Assembly (NCBI GenBank): GCA_016706845.1
Contig: JADJIV010000004.1
Location: 1 to 64,000, forward strand
From: PNOJ01 sp016706845
Lineage (GTDB): Bacteria; Krumholzibacteriota; Krumholzibacteriia; LZORAL124-64-63
Reading direction: 5' to 3'
DNA: 64,000 nucleotides
The notes below the pieces were generated by a model. That model was not told the origin of the DNA, searched no databases, and worked only from the letters and a program-made list of their open reading frames with translations. Positions within the stretch are counted from its first letter, which is position 1. Every line of letters begins with the position of its first letter. The translations under genes were made by a program, and so were the position numbers. Positions 55,005 to 64,000 of the stretch are shown one piece after another.

Positions 55005-55943
55005 TCAAACCCCCGCAGCGTGCTCCACGCGGATGCTGACCGAACCGTCCATCTCCGAGCGCAGATCGGGCTTGGCCACGGCTTCGACCTTGATCCAGTC
55101 GTCGGAGAGCAGCATGCACCCGACCAGGAACTCGGCCACGACCTTGGCCCGGTCCTGGGCCAGCCGCTTGTTCTCGGCCTGCACCACGACCTTCAGCGGC
55201 GAGTAGGGGTGGTCCTTGCGGATCTGGTCCGCCGCGCGGGTCAGCCAGCCGCGACCGCTGTCGCGCAGGAGCGTGCCGCCCTTCTGGAAGACCTCGTCGC
55301 CGGTGAACTCGAGCCGGCGCTCGTTCTTCTCGCGGTAGTCCACGGCCGGGATGCGGAAGCTGATGCCGGCGTAGTTGTAGGTGTTGGTCCCCTTGTCGGT
55401 GACGCTGAAGACGTAGCTGTAGGGGTAGCCCACCTGCAGCATCTCGTTCAGGTCGCCGCGGCCGTCCCAGGCGACCTGGCCCGGCGGCTGGCCCTTGTCC
55501 TCGAAGTGCCGGAACGGGGCGCCCCGGAAGTCGGTCACCGTCAGGGCCCAGCGGCGGGCCTGGTGCCCCTCGGGGTCCTCCGGGAAGAACGTCACCACCG
55601 GCGGCTGCGCCGGATCGCGCAGCCAGCAGTGCGGCGCCTGGTCGCTGTGCAGGTCGCGGGGGTTGTTCAGGAAGGGCTGCAGGCCCTCGACCGGGCTGAT
55701 CTCCAGGACCGCCTCGTCGAAGTCCGTGAAGAACGTGTCGATGATCGCGGCGCTGAGCGCGACCTCGAACGTGCTCTTGACGATGTCCTGCAGGACCTGG
55801 TTCTCGGCCTCCACGACCATCTCGGGCAGGCCCTGGTCGGGGACCGTCTCCTGTTCCGTCACGGCGGGGGCCGGGGCGCTGCCGAACAGGAGGCAGGCGC
55901 CCGCGGCGATGATCCGGAATCCCCTGAAGTCGTTGCGAGTCAT
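55005..55943 (-). CDS. Exported protein of the TonB/PorV locus
   Basis: 312 residues from the ATG at 55943. Signal peptide RGFRIIAAGACLLFGSAPAP. The middle (WALTVTDFRGAPFRHFEDKG, VAWDGRGDLNEMLQVGYPYS, YVFSVTDKGTNTYNYAG) is a FlgD/Ig-like fold. The C-terminal QAENKRLAQDRAKVVAEFLV, with RLAxDRAxxVxxFL spacing, resembles part of an OmpA-like peptidoglycan-binding domain, although the arginine and aspartate anchors are only partly present. It could be the periplasmic anchor of the TonB-like machine whose genes precede it. Function inferred from context only. Confidence 0.65.
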   Translation of the reverse strand: MTRNDFRGFRIIAAGACLLFGSAPAPAVTEQETVPDQGLPEMVVEAENQVLQDIVKSTFEVALSAAIIDTFFTDFDEAVLEISPVEGLQPFLNNPRDLHSDQAPHCWLRDPAQPPVVTFFPEDPEGHQARRWALTVTDFRGAPFRHFEDKGQPPGQVAWDGRGDLNEMLQVGYPYSYVFSVTDKGTNTYNYAGISFRIPAVDYREKNERRLEFTGDEVFQKGGTLLRDSGRGWLTRAADQIRKDHPYSPLKVVVQAENKRLAQDRAKVVAEFLVGCMLLSDDWIKVEAVAKPDLRSEMDGSVSIRVEHAAGV

Positions 55944-55997
55944 GATGTGTGTCCTTTGACTCAGGTTCATCGGCTATGGAGTTGTCGGGGTTCCGCC

Positions 55998-57341
55998 CTA
56001 GTTGAGGCGGAAGACGATCGTGATCACCCCCCACTGCTCGACACGGTCCGCTCCGGCCAGGGGCTCGAAGCGGAACTGCTTGACGGCGTCCATCGCGGCC
56101 CGGTTCAGGTCGCGGTGGGCCGAGGTCTGGTCGAAGTACATGTTGTCCTTGACGCGCCCGTCGGGCAGGACCGTGAAGTGCACGGCCACCACGCCTTCCC
56201 AGCCGGCCTTGCGGGCCGCCTCGCTGTAGACGGGCATGGCGCTGGCGGCGACCTTGCGATCGCTGATCTGGCCGCTGATGGTCATCGAGACGCCCTTGCC
56301 GCCCATGGCCTTGGCCTGCGTTTCGGCCAGCTGCGTCTGCGGCGGGGCCGTCGGCTTGCTGGTGGCCTCGGCCACCGCCGCGGCGGTCGGCGTCTCGGCC
56401 GGGGCCTGCTGGCGGCCGCGCAGGCTGGCCTGGCCGGTGGCGCCGGTCGCGCCGCCGGGACCGTAGTCCAGGATGGTGGTGCGGCCCTGCGTGGAGCGCG
56501 CGGGCGCCGCCACGTCGACGGCGGCCGCGGCCCGGCGGTCGTTGTCCTTCGCGGTCTGGACGAGCGCGGCCACCGAACCCTGGTAGGCCGTCTGGCCCTC
56601 CTCGAGCCGGCCGCCGACCAGACCGGCGTGGCCGGTCTCGCTGCCGCCGGTGGCCAGCTGCAGGGCCATGCGGCCGCCGCCGGACGACGTCCCGCCCTGC
56701 CCGACCTCGAAGTCGACCTCCGAGAGGTCCACGCTGCTCTTGCGCCCGACCAGCGCCACGTCGTTGCCCTGGAACGCGGCCTGCGCCTCCCGCGACGTCA
56801 GGCGCGGCGCGTTCGCGTCCGCGGCCAGGGCCGAGGGATCACGCAGGTTGCGCGTGTCGAGCCGCGGCGCGGCGTCGGCGAACGTGCGGGAATCCAGCTG
56901 GCGCGAGGTGGTGTCCAGGAACTGCCGCTGCTGGGCGGACGTCAGGTGCGGGGCGTCGACGTCCGCGGCCTGGCGGCTCTGCAGCAGCGGACGCGTCGCC
57001 AGCTTGTTCGGCAGGGTCTGCAGCATAGGCCGGCTCTGCAGCGCGGGCTGCGGCGTCTCCGGCTGCGGGACCGGCGTCTCTTCGAGCTTCGACTCGGCCG
57101 GCGTCTCCTGCTTGGGCTGGACCACCGGCTGGGTCTTGACGCGGACCTGCTGGGCCACGTCCTCGCCGTAGCGGGCCTCGATGTAGGCGATCTCGGTCAG
57201 CTCGTCGAGGGCCTCGCCGGCCTTGCGGGCGCCCTCGCGCATCATCAGCGCGAGCAGCAGGAAGATGGCGGCGTGGATGATGACGCTGGTGGTGAAGCCG
57301 CCCGTCGTCGCCGCGCGGCGGCTCATCTCGTGTCTCATCAT
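55998..57341 (-). CDS. TonB-family energy transducer
   Basis: 447 residues. One N-terminal membrane helix (SVIIHAAIFLLLALMMREGA), a long periplasmic Pro/Gln-rich linker (PVVQPKQETPAESKLEETPV), and a C-terminal TonB domain: MPVYSEAARKAGWEGVVAVH, FTVLPDGRVKDNMYFDQTSA, AAMDAVKQFRFEPL. It would transmit proton-motive force from ExbB/ExbD to the outer membrane. The linker of about 350 residues is much longer than in classical TonB. The start overlaps the second exbD stop (TGATG) and follows GGAGG. Confidence 0.92.
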   Translation of the reverse strand: MMRHEMSRRAATTGGFTTSVIIHAAIFLLLALMMREGARKAGEALDELTEIAYIEARYGEDVAQQVRVKTQPVVQPKQETPAESKLEETPVPQPETPQPALQSRPMLQTLPNKLATRPLLQSRQAADVDAPHLTSAQQRQFLDTTSRQLDSRTFADAAPRLDTRNLRDPSALAADANAPRLTSREAQAAFQGNDVALVGRKSSVDLSEVDFEVGQGGTSSGGGRMALQLATGGSETGHAGLVGGRLEEGQTAYQGSVAALVQTAKDNDRRAAAAVDVAAPARSTQGRTTILDYGPGGATGATGQASLRGRQQAPAETPTAAAVAEATSKPTAPPQTQLAETQAKAMGGKGVSMTISGQISDRKVAASAMPVYSEAARKAGWEGVVAVHFTVLPDGRVKDNMYFDQTSAHRDLNRAAMDAVKQFRFEPLAGADRVEQWGVITIVFRLN

Positions 57342-57751
57342 CACGAGCCCACCTCCTCGCCACCCTTTTTACCGGTGGAAATGGCGATGCGGCCCGCCTT
57401 GGCGCCTTCGACCTCGGCGATGAGACGCTCGACGTCCCCGTACATCAGGCCCTTGTCCGCCTTGACGACGGCCACGGCGTCGGGGTTGTTCTCGAACAGG
57501 GGCGTCAGCAGGGCGCGCAATTCGCCGAGCGCCAGCTGCTCCTCGCCCACGAAGATCTGTCCCTCGAGGGTGAAGATGATCTCGGTCTTGTCGGTGTCGT
57601 CCATCTGGCTCGCGCGCGCCTCCGGCAGGTCCACCTTGTGGGTGGTGTCGTTGAGGAACGGCGAGATGATCATCAGGGTCAGCACGACCACCAGCGACAC
57701 GTTGATCATCGGCACGACGTCGGTTTTCGTTTCGTAGCGGTAGACCTTCAA
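57341..57751 (-). CDS. ExbD/TolR-family protein (second copy)
   Basis: 136 residues; TTG start after GGAGG. One membrane helix, with the conserved aspartate and proline next to it, in VVPMINVSLVVVLTLMIISP. The periplasmic domain follows: GQIFVGEEQLALGELRALLT, PDAVAVVKADKGLMYGDVER. ExbD/TolR carries the proton-path Asp of the ExbB-ExbD motor. In this copy the usual P-x-x-D/N at the start of the helix reads TDVVPMINVSLVVVL, so the key Asp lies before the proline. Overlaps its neighbours on both sides. Confidence 0.88.
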   Translation of the reverse strand: MKVYRYETKTDVVPMINVSLVVVLTLMIISPFLNDTTHKVDLPEARASQMDDTDKTEIIFTLEGQIFVGEEQLALGELRALLTPLFENNPDAVAVVKADKGLMYGDVERLIAEVEGAKAGRIAISTGKKGGEEVGS

Positions 57752-58179
57752 CGCGCCTCCTCCTTGCGGTTGAGGAGCGCGAGGCTGCTGGCGCCGCCGC
57801 CCTTGGCGGCGTCCATGACGTCGACCACGTCCCCGAGCTTCACGAAGTCGCTCGGCACGATGACGACGGTCTTGTCGGTGCGCGCGGAGAGCGCGTCCGC
57901 CAGCCGCTGCTCGAGGTCGGCGAGCGCCACCGTCTCCCCGTTCATCTTGACGCCCTCGGGGGTCACGCTCACCAGCAGCATCTCCTCGTCCTGCTTCTCG
58001 CGCGTGGTCACCACGGTCTCGCTGGCTTCGGCGCGCGTCGCGTTGACCTGGATGCCGTTGCCCAGGATGGCCGGCATGGTCATCAGGAACACGATGATCA
58101 GCGTGGTCGTGACGTCCGCCAACGGGGTGATGTTGGGGGCGTTCTCCTCACGCATCTGCGATCGACTGGATCGTGCCAC
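57748..58179 (-). CDS. ExbD/TolR-family protein (first copy)
   Basis: 143 residues; GTG start at 58179, or ATG at 58155. ENAPNITPLADVTTTLIIVF gives the ExbD hallmark N-x-T-P-L-x-D-V, followed by the single membrane helix (LIIVFLMTMPAILGNGIQV). The periplasmic domain is LLVSVTPEGVKMNGETVALA and KTVVIVPSDFVKLGDVVDVM. It forms the stator/rotor-like proton channel with ExbB. Two different ExbD copies beside one ExbB are common in FCB-group loci. Its stop overlaps the second copy's start. Confidence 0.9.
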   Translation of the reverse strand: MARSSRSQMREENAPNITPLADVTTTLIIVFLMTMPAILGNGIQVNATRAEASETVVTTREKQDEEMLLVSVTPEGVKMNGETVALADLEQRLADALSARTDKTVVIVPSDFVKLGDVVDVMDAAKGGGASSLALLNRKEEAR

Positions 58180-58193
58180 GTCGGCCTCGCTTC

Positions 58194-58919
58194 CTACCGG
58201 CCGACCGCGGCGGGTTCCTGGGCCGTGGTGACGACGGCGTCGCAAAGGGCGTTGACGTCGCGCTTGTCCGCCTTGGCGCGCGCGGCCGGGCGATCTTCCT
58301 GCCGGGCCATGCCGCGCAGCACGTTGAAGAACTCCTCGCGGACGTCCTCCAGCTCGATGATCCGGGTGCGGATGCGGCGCACGCAGAAGTTGAAGCAGAT
58401 CGAGGCCGTGACGGCCACGATGATGCCGGCCGCCGTGGTCAGCAGGGCCTCGCTGACGCCCATGGCCACCACGGCGCTGCCGCCGGCGCCGGTGCGCGCG
58501 ATGTCGGAGAAGGCGCGGATGATGCCGACCACCGTGCCGTAGAGCCCCAGCAGCGGGCCGATGTTGCTCATCGTGCCCAGCACGCTCAGGTTGCGCTCCA
58601 TCTCCACCTGCTCCATCTCGATGGCGGTGTCGAAGCGCTGCTTGAGCTCGGAAGTGGGGATGTCGGCGTGCGGCAGGCACTGGCTGACGACGCGGGCGGC
58701 CGCGCCCTTCTGCTGGTCGCACCACTGGCCGGCGACCTTCATGTCCCCGCCCTTCATCTTCGCGGCCAGAGCCTTCATGAAGCCGCGCGAGTCGGATCGG
58801 GACCGGTAGAAGTACAGGCTGCGTTCGATGGCGTAGCCTACGGTGACCACGGAACAGATGATCAGCACGATCATCGACAGTGATCCGAAAAGAGTCTTGG
58901 TGAGCGACATCCCCATCAT
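58194..58919 (-). CDS. MotA/TolQ/ExbB-family proton channel
   Basis: 241 residues. Three membrane helices: near the N-terminus (FGSLSMIVLIICSVVTVGYA), then LSVLGTMSNIGPLLGLYGTV with VVGIIRAF, and LLTTAAGIIVAVTASICFNF. The L-G-L-x-G-T-V-x-G and T-A-x-G signatures of the family are intact. It pairs with the two ExbD proteins and TonB to energise outer-membrane processes. GGGGAA precedes the ATG. It follows the TPR gene by 31 bp. Confidence 0.93.
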   Translation of the reverse strand: MMGMSLTKTLFGSLSMIVLIICSVVTVGYAIERSLYFYRSRSDSRGFMKALAAKMKGGDMKVAGQWCDQQKGAAARVVSQCLPHADIPTSELKQRFDTAIEMEQVEMERNLSVLGTMSNIGPLLGLYGTVVGIIRAFSDIARTGAGGSAVVAMGVSEALLTTAAGIIVAVTASICFNFCVRRIRTRIIELEDVREEFFNVLRGMARQEDRPAARAKADKRDVNALCDAVVTTAQEPAAVGR

Positions 58920-58950
58920 GAGCGGGTTCCCCTCTCTCTGTGTTGTCCGG

Positions 58951-61900
58951 CTAGTTGCCGGCTGACATGGCCTGGATCTCGGCGAGCCGGCCCTCGGCCA
59001 TCGCCGTCCATTCCGGCTTGCCGTTGGTCTGCACGATCCGGTTGTAGGCCTGGACGGCGGCGTTCCAGTCCCCGCGCTCCTCGCTGATCTGGCCGATCTG
59101 GGCCAGGCTGGCGATGCGGTGCGGGGCCGCGGCGTCGGCGCCGCTGGCGGACATCTCGTAGCTGGCGACGGCCTGCTCGATGCGGTCGAGCTTCTCGTAG
59201 CACTGGCCCTGCCGGTAGCCGATCTCCTCGATGCCGGCTTCGCCCTTCTCCAGCGCCTTCTGGTAGGCCGCCGCGGCGTTCTCGTAGTCGCCGAGCTCGT
59301 CCTGGTACAGCGTGGCGATCTGGAAGGAGAGGCCCTTGGCCCGCTCGTCGGCGGGGTAGTCCGCCTGGAAGCGGATCAGCGCCCCGATGGCGGACGGCCA
59401 GTCCTCGAGCTCCTGGTAGCAGAGGCCGGCGTTGAACAGGGCCAGCGGCGAGTACTCGCCGGCGGGCATGGTGTCGACCAGGTACTCGTAGGCCTCCGCC
59501 GCCTCCTCGTACTGCTCCGTCTTGTACAGGACGGTGCCCTCGCGGAAGCGCGACAGCCCGACCAGCTCGTGGTCGGGGTTCGTCTTCAGGAAGCTGCGGT
59601 AGCCGGCGAGCGCCATCGGCATCTGCTCCAAGCGGTAGTAGCTCTCGGCCAGGTAGAAGAGGGCGCCCGGGGCGCTCTCGCTGTCGGCGTAGTCCAGAGT
59701 GACCTTTTCGAACGCCTTGGCAGCGGCCTCGTAGTTTCCTTCGGCAAAGAGGTTTTGACCTTTAGTCCAGTAATAGTCCCCGGCCAGGGGGCTGTCCGGA
59801 CGGTTGCCGAGGTACTCCTCCATGTCCTTGCCGCTGCGGTAGTAGCAGCTCTGGATGCCGAGTTCCGCGTCCTCGACGCGGGGGTCCTCCGGGAAGGCCT
59901 CGACGAAGGCCTGGAAGGCCGTGATCGCCGCCTGGTCCTGCTGCTGGTTGTAGTGGCAGTTGGCCAGGCCGAAGGCGGCGTCGGCGGCGTGCGGGCCGTC
60001 GGGGGCGCGGTTCTGCAGCGTCAGGTAGCTGGCGCGCGCCTGCTCGAAGCGGGCCAGTCCGAACTGCGTGTCGGCCAGGCGGTAGAGCGCCTCTTCGGCC
60101 TCGCCCGCCCGCGGGTAGTTGGTGACCAGCTTCTGCCAGGCCTCCACCGCGTTCTCGTAGTACTGCAGGCGGTAGAAGCAGTCGCCCTGGTTCAGCAGCG
60201 CGGCCGCCACCTGCGGTCCCTCGGGGCTGCGCTCCAGGAACTTGGTGATCTCCTCCAGCGCCTTCTGGTAGTCGTGCTGGTTGAAGTACAGCGAGCCCAG
60301 GGCCAGCGAGTTGCCGCCCTCCTCGCTGTCGGCGTTCGCCAGCTCGAAGAGGAACTTCTCCTGCTCCTCGAGGGCCAGGTCGTACTCGCCGATCTGGCTG
60401 TAGCTGGCGACGAGGCCCCTGCAAGCTGGCCGCCGCCACCTCGCTGCGCGGGTAGCCCGTCAGCACCAGCCGGTACATGCCGCCCGCCTCGCGGAAGAGA
60501 CCCTCGTGGTAGTAGGCCTCGCCGAGCTGGTAGTAGGTGCGGGCGCGCCAGGGGCTGGGCGTCGGCAGCAGGCGGTTGGCGATGAAGTGGTAGTTGGTGA
60601 TCAGGCGGTCGTACTGCTCCAGCTTCAGGTAGGTGTCGGTGGCCAGGAACAGCGCCCGCTCGCCGGCGTCGGTGTTGACGTGCCGGTCCATGACGTTCTG
60701 GAATTCGCGCACCGCGAGGTCGTACTCCTGCAGCTCCTTGTGGGCGTAGCCCAGCAGAACCTGGACGCGGGCGGACAGCGGGTCGCCGGGGAAGATGTCC
60801 AGGAACTCGTGCGCCATCAGGACGGCCTGGGGGTAGTTCTTCTCGGCGATGTAGGCGTAGACGACCTTGTGCATGGCGGCGCTGGCCAGCTCCGAGTCCT
60901 GGTAGCCCTTGACCACTTCGGTGAAGGCGAAGATGGCGTGGCTGGTGCGGCCGAGCGCCATCCAGGCCGAGCCCATCAGGTAGTTGGCGGGCGCGCAGAT
61001 CGGCTCGCCGCCGAGGTCCTTGCAGAGGTCCTCGAGCTTGTTCACGCACTCGTTGTACTCGCCGGAGCGGTAGTCCACGCAGGCCTGCTTGTAGCGGGCC
61101 ATCGGCACGAACTTGCTCTCGGGGTAGCCCTCGAGGAAGTCGCGGTAGCTGCGCGCGGCGACCTTGTTCTGGTCGCTGTTGTAGAAGGCCTCCGCCACGC
61201 TGAACGCGGCGTCGTCGGCCAGCGGGCTCTCCGGGAAGAGCCGCAGGGCCTGGCGGTAGCGCTGCACGGCCAGGATGTACTGGCCCGTGGCCTCGAGGCA
61301 GCGGCCGAGGTAATAGAGGCCCAGGTCCGTGTCCACCTTCTCGAAATGCTGCGTGGCCTCCTCGTAGTCCTGCTCGACGTAGGCGAACAGGCCCAGGACG
61401 AACTGCACCTGCGGCAGCTTCTGGTAGCCGGGCCGGTCGGCCAGCAGCTGCTTGTAGGTCCGCTCCACGCTGCGCCAGTCCTGCAGCGAGGCCTGGGTCT
61501 GGCCCATGGCGAACAGGGCCTCGCCGGCCAGGAAGCTGTCGGCGCTCTGCTGCAGCAGCTGCGTGAAGGTCTCCAGGGCCCGCTCCCGCTTGCCCAGGTT
61601 GAACTGGCACTCGCCCCGGCGCAGCAGCGCGCTGCCCGCGAGGAACGGGTCGCCGCCCTTGAACTTCCCGACGCGGTCGTACTCGCGCAGCGCCGTGTCG
61701 TAGTCGCCGTTGCAGAAGTAGCACTCGGCCACCATGTACTGGGCGCGGGCCGCGCGGTCGGTCTTCTTGTAGTGCGTCAGGTACAGCTGGTACTGCTGCA
61801 GGGCGTTGCCCTTGTCCGCGTCGCGGGCGAAGGTGTCGCCGGCGGCGCGCCAGAGCGCGTCCTCGTTGGGGACCACGGCGTCGTCGTCGCCGGCGAAGGC

Positions 61901-62002
61901 CGGCGCGGCGGCGAAGGCCAGCAGGGCCAGCAGGGCCAGCAGGGCCGACAGATCCCGCAGGGCCGGTCGGGCCGGCCGCCGGGTGGCAGCAAGTCGTTTC
62001 AT
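58951..62002 (-). CDS. Large exported TPR-repeat protein, frameshifted
   Basis: About 1016 residues after removing one base near 60414-60420 (VAAASLQG then LVASYSQIGEYDLALEE). Signal peptide with a Leu/Ala repeat (DLSALLALLALLAFAAAPAF). The rest is about 25 tetratricopeptide units (ARAQYMVAECYFCNGDYDTA, ALLNQGDCFYRLQYYENAVE, PLALFNAGLCYQELEDWPSA). Such very long periplasmic TPR proteins beside ExbB/ExbD/TonB occur in FCB bacteria and probably scaffold the machine. ATGA overlap with the PorV-like gene upstream. Both halves are intact, so the shift is probably an error. Confidence 0.9.
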
Positions 62003-63333
62003 CGGTCGTCCTCTCGCGATTTCAGGCTCTCGGAACCGTCGACGTCGATGCGGATCGGAGTGCGGGTCCGGTTGCGGAAGCCCATGATCTCGACCTGGAC
62101 CACGTGGTCCCACTCCTGGCCCAGGTCGTCCAGGATGACGACGGTGGCCCGGTAGACGCCGTCGCCCACCAGCCGGCCGTTCTCGTCCTCGCCGCCCCAG
62201 ACCACGGCCTCCGGCGGCGGGCCCTCCTCGAAGATGCGGCGGACCAGCTCGCCCTGGTCGTTGCGGATCTCGACGCGCCACTCGGCCACCTCGCCGCGCA
62301 GCGCCGTGTCGACGCCGAAGGAGACGCTGCGGTCGTTGCCCGACGGGCTGAAGCGCAGGCGGTCGCTGTGGATCTCGACGCCGTCGGTGATGCCGAAGCG
62401 CATCGTGGCGCTGACCACCGTCGTGGAGCCGAGGTCGTGCGCGACGTGGGCGTAGTCGAGCTGCCAGTTCTGCCAGCGCACGCCGGCCCCGAAGCTGGTC
62501 TGGTCGCGCACCGTGTCGTAGCCGCCGCGCAGCACCAGCTGCCGCAACGGCCAGGCCTCGATGCCGCCCTGGAAGTCCAGGTCCATGAGGTCGGTGCGGA
62601 CCAGGTCCGTCAGCACGAGCATGCGGTTGTTGAAGAAGTGCAGGCCGGCGCCGGCGCGCAGGGTCCTGGCCAGCTTCTCCGGCGTTTCCAGCAGCGTGAT
62701 CTCCGGCTGCAGGGCGTTCTGGTAGGAGACGCCCAGGCTGAGCCGCCGCTCGGGGCGCAGGTAGAGGCCCACGTCGGCGCCGTAGCCCGAGCCGGTGAAG
62801 CCGCCCACGTCCTGGGAGATCGACTTCAGGGTGGCGCCCCAGCCGAAGCGGCTGCTGCCGCGGGCGTAGGTCAGCGCGAAGATCCCCTCCTTCTCTTGGA
62901 AGGTGTCGTTCATGTCGACCCACTCGGTCGCGCGCTCGAACTCGCCGCTGTTGGTGAAGGTGCCGCTGAAGGCGAAGGTGCCGCGGCCCTCGCTCGGCAG
63001 GCCGAACGCCACGTACGAGTAGCGGGTGTCGCCGAAGAGGGTGGCCCCCATCGCCGTCACCTCCATGGTGCGCAGCTGCGAGAGGGCGGCCGGGTTCCAG
63101 TACACGGTGGCGACGTCGCCGCCGAGCGCGCCGACGGCTCCGCCGAGGGCGAGGCTGCGGGCGCTGCTGCCGAAGCGCAGGAACGCGCCGGGCGCACCGC
63201 CGTCCTGGCCGGCGAGGACCGGTCCGGCAGCCAGCAGGGCCGCCAGGAGCAGGAGCGCGGGGTATCGTCTTTCCGCCGCGCCGAAGGCGCGTCGGGGGTG
63301 CTGGCGCTGGTTGTTGTCCGCGTCGCGCTTCAT
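61999..63333 (-). CDS. PorV/PorQ-like (UPF0164) outer-membrane protein with FlgD-like tail
   Basis: 444 residues; ATG after AGGAGAGG. Signal peptide (PALLLLAALLAAGPVLAGQD). The barrel starts GAPGAFLRFGSSARSLALGG then AVGALGGDVATVYWNPAAL, the classic PorV/UPF0164 opening also found in FadL-like barrels. About 320 residues of strands follow (RYSYVAFGLPSEGRGTFAFS, LRAGAGLHFFNNRMLVLTDL). The last 110 residues are an Ig/FlgD-like domain (WRVEIRNDQGELVRRIFEEG, VVWGGEDENGRLVGDGVYRA). Such proteins support surface-protein secretion in type IX systems, but no SprA/PorT genes are in the window. Confidence 0.88.
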   Translation of the reverse strand: MKRDADNNQRQHPRRAFGAAERRYPALLLLAALLAAGPVLAGQDGGAPGAFLRFGSSARSLALGGAVGALGGDVATVYWNPAALSQLRTMEVTAMGATLFGDTRYSYVAFGLPSEGRGTFAFSGTFTNSGEFERATEWVDMNDTFQEKEGIFALTYARGSSRFGWGATLKSISQDVGGFTGSGYGADVGLYLRPERRLSLGVSYQNALQPEITLLETPEKLARTLRAGAGLHFFNNRMLVLTDLVRTDLMDLDFQGGIEAWPLRQLVLRGGYDTVRDQTSFGAGVRWQNWQLDYAHVAHDLGSTTVVSATMRFGITDGVEIHSDRLRFSPSGNDRSVSFGVDTALRGEVAEWRVEIRNDQGELVRRIFEEGPPPEAVVWGGEDENGRLVGDGVYRATVVILDDLGQEWDHVVQVEIMGFRNRTRTPIRIDVDGSESLKSREDDR

Positions 63334-63341
63334 GGCCTCTC

Positions 63342-64000
63342 CTACTTCACCACCGCGATCTTGCGGCGGAAATCGAAGCCCTGGCCGGTCACCCGGCAGA
63401 TGTAGCCGCCGTTGGCCACCACGTCGCCCTGGCCGTTGCGGCCGTCCCAGGCGAACTCGGTGGTCTGGTCGGCGGCGGCGTTCAGTTGGCGATTCAGCAC
63501 GATCGTCCCGTAGAGGTCGTAGATCGTGATGTTCACCGTGCCGGCGGCCGTCGGTTTGAACAGGATCCGCGTCAGCTCGCGCACGGGGTTGAACGGGTTG
63601 GGCCGGTTGGTGATCTCCCGCCCCTCGTCCAGCGCCTGCGTGGTGTAGAGCACGATCTGCCGCAGCGCCTCCTTCACGCCCGTGTTCTCTTCGGCAAAGA
63701 ACCGCAGGACATGAACGCCGGATTCGCCGGGGGCCAGCTCCTCGAGGCTGAAGGCCTCCTGGTAGGCGGTCAGGGGCTGCGCGCCGTCGGACTGGTCGAC
63801 GTCGAAGCGGATCGTGGTGGTGGCCTCCGGGATGCCCGGGACCGCCGCCAGGGTGATCTGCGTGTCGGCGCTGACGTACCAGCCGTCGAGGTACTCGCTG
63901 GCGACGCCGGTGAAGGACGGGGTGGTGACCGGCGGCCCGGCCACGGCCAGCAGGACCTCCTCGGGGTCGAGGGCGTCCACGCCGGCCCGCAGCAGGACGT
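63342..64000 (-). CDS. Exported/surface protein, C-terminal part with FlgD-like domain
   Basis: The frame is open through the right edge (VLLRAGVDALDPEEVLLAV), so only the last 219 codons or so are present. It has Ig-like beta sequence (TTTIRFDVDQSDGAQPLTAY) and then a FlgD/T9SS-type end: EITNRPNPFNPVRELTRILF, VNITIYDLYGTIVLNRQLNA, FAWDGRNGQGDVVANGGYIC, FRRKIAVVK. NRPNPFNP followed by this fold is the hallmark C-terminus of large FCB-group surface proteins. It stands 8 bp upstream of the PorV-like gene, as the first visible gene of the envelope operon. Confidence 0.85.
   Translation of the reverse strand, partial: VLLRAGVDALDPEEVLLAVAGPPVTTPSFTGVASEYLDGWYVSADTQITLAAVPGIPEATTTIRFDVDQSDGAQPLTAYQEAFSLEELAPGESGVHVLRFFAEENTGVKEALRQIVLYTTQALDEGREITNRPNPFNPVRELTRILFKPTAAGTVNITIYDLYGTIVLNRQLNAAADQTTEFAWDGRNGQGDVVANGGYICRVTGQGFDFRRKIAVVK

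Noticed and set aside
55998..58919. Classical siderophore-uptake TonB locus
   Set aside because: No TonB-dependent receptor is adjacent, and the TPR, PorV-like and FlgD-tailed neighbours point to an envelope or secretion role.

Overview
The window is about 70 percent G+C and densely coded, with operons joined by ATGA/GTGA stop-start overlaps and frequent GTG and TTG starts. It looks like a chromosomal fragment of a diderm bacterium of the FCB assemblage. Evidence: LPS genes (hldD, core glycosyltransferases), TolC/RND efflux, TonB-ExbB-ExbD-ExbD, a PorV-like outer-membrane protein, FlgD-like C-terminal domains, a DUF5916 barrel protein, and exported proteins that share a short C-terminal motif. 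Candidate phyla of the Eisenbacteria/Krumholzibacteriota type are my best guess, but the sequence alone does not prove it. At least ten genes carry single- or double-base frameshifts, and 33.3-35.5 kb contains long G/C homopolymers, so the assembly is probably unpolished.

Layout. 0-1.2 kb: partial tolC and a tetR regulator. 1.4-6.3 kb: MBOAT acyltransferase, frameshifted pabB, and an FGE-fold lipoprotein. 6.5-11.1 kb: MntR-type repressor and a TroABCD metal ABC transporter with an operator-like palindrome. 11.1-15.2 kb: Xaa-Pro aminopeptidase, PEP synthase regulator, an exported CBM20-like protein, and a MarR regulator. 15.2-18.7 kb: fused acyl-CoA mutase (IcmF type). 18.8-24.8 kb: YkgJ-like protein with cysteine desulfurase, DUF5916 barrel protein, nitronate monooxygenase and a small protein. 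24.8-27.5 kb: peptidoglycan genes (L,D-transpeptidase, MurC-like ligase, PgeF/YfiH). 27.6-30.8 kb: a phosphotransacylase-butyrate kinase fusion plus a second phosphotransbutyrylase.

30.8-33.2 kb: two structured repeats and tandem HDOD genes. 33.2-38.4 kb: a broken secreted-protein gene, an amino-acid permease, then a gdpD-hydrolase-mtgA operon. 38.4-41.7 kb: Ser/Thr kinase with TPRs, and SixA. 41.7-47.5 kb: RND tripartite efflux operon. 47.6-51.2 kb: LPS genes. 51.2-53 kb: a third repeat copy and two related exported proteins. 53.2-54.9 kb: rpsD alone with a long leader, and a Crp/Fnr regulator. 55-64 kb: a nine-kilobase envelope operon (FlgD-like protein, PorV-like protein, giant TPR protein, ExbB, two ExbD, TonB, exported protein).

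The most novel items are (i) a three-copy palindromic repeat (30840-30955, 31009-31187, about 51251-51398) that folds as a three-way junction with GGA-type pentaloops and covarying stems, one copy of which has replaced the end of a gene; and (ii) a C-terminal W/F-G-x-x-K-S/A-L-Y-R motif on several unrelated exported proteins, a candidate sorting signal.
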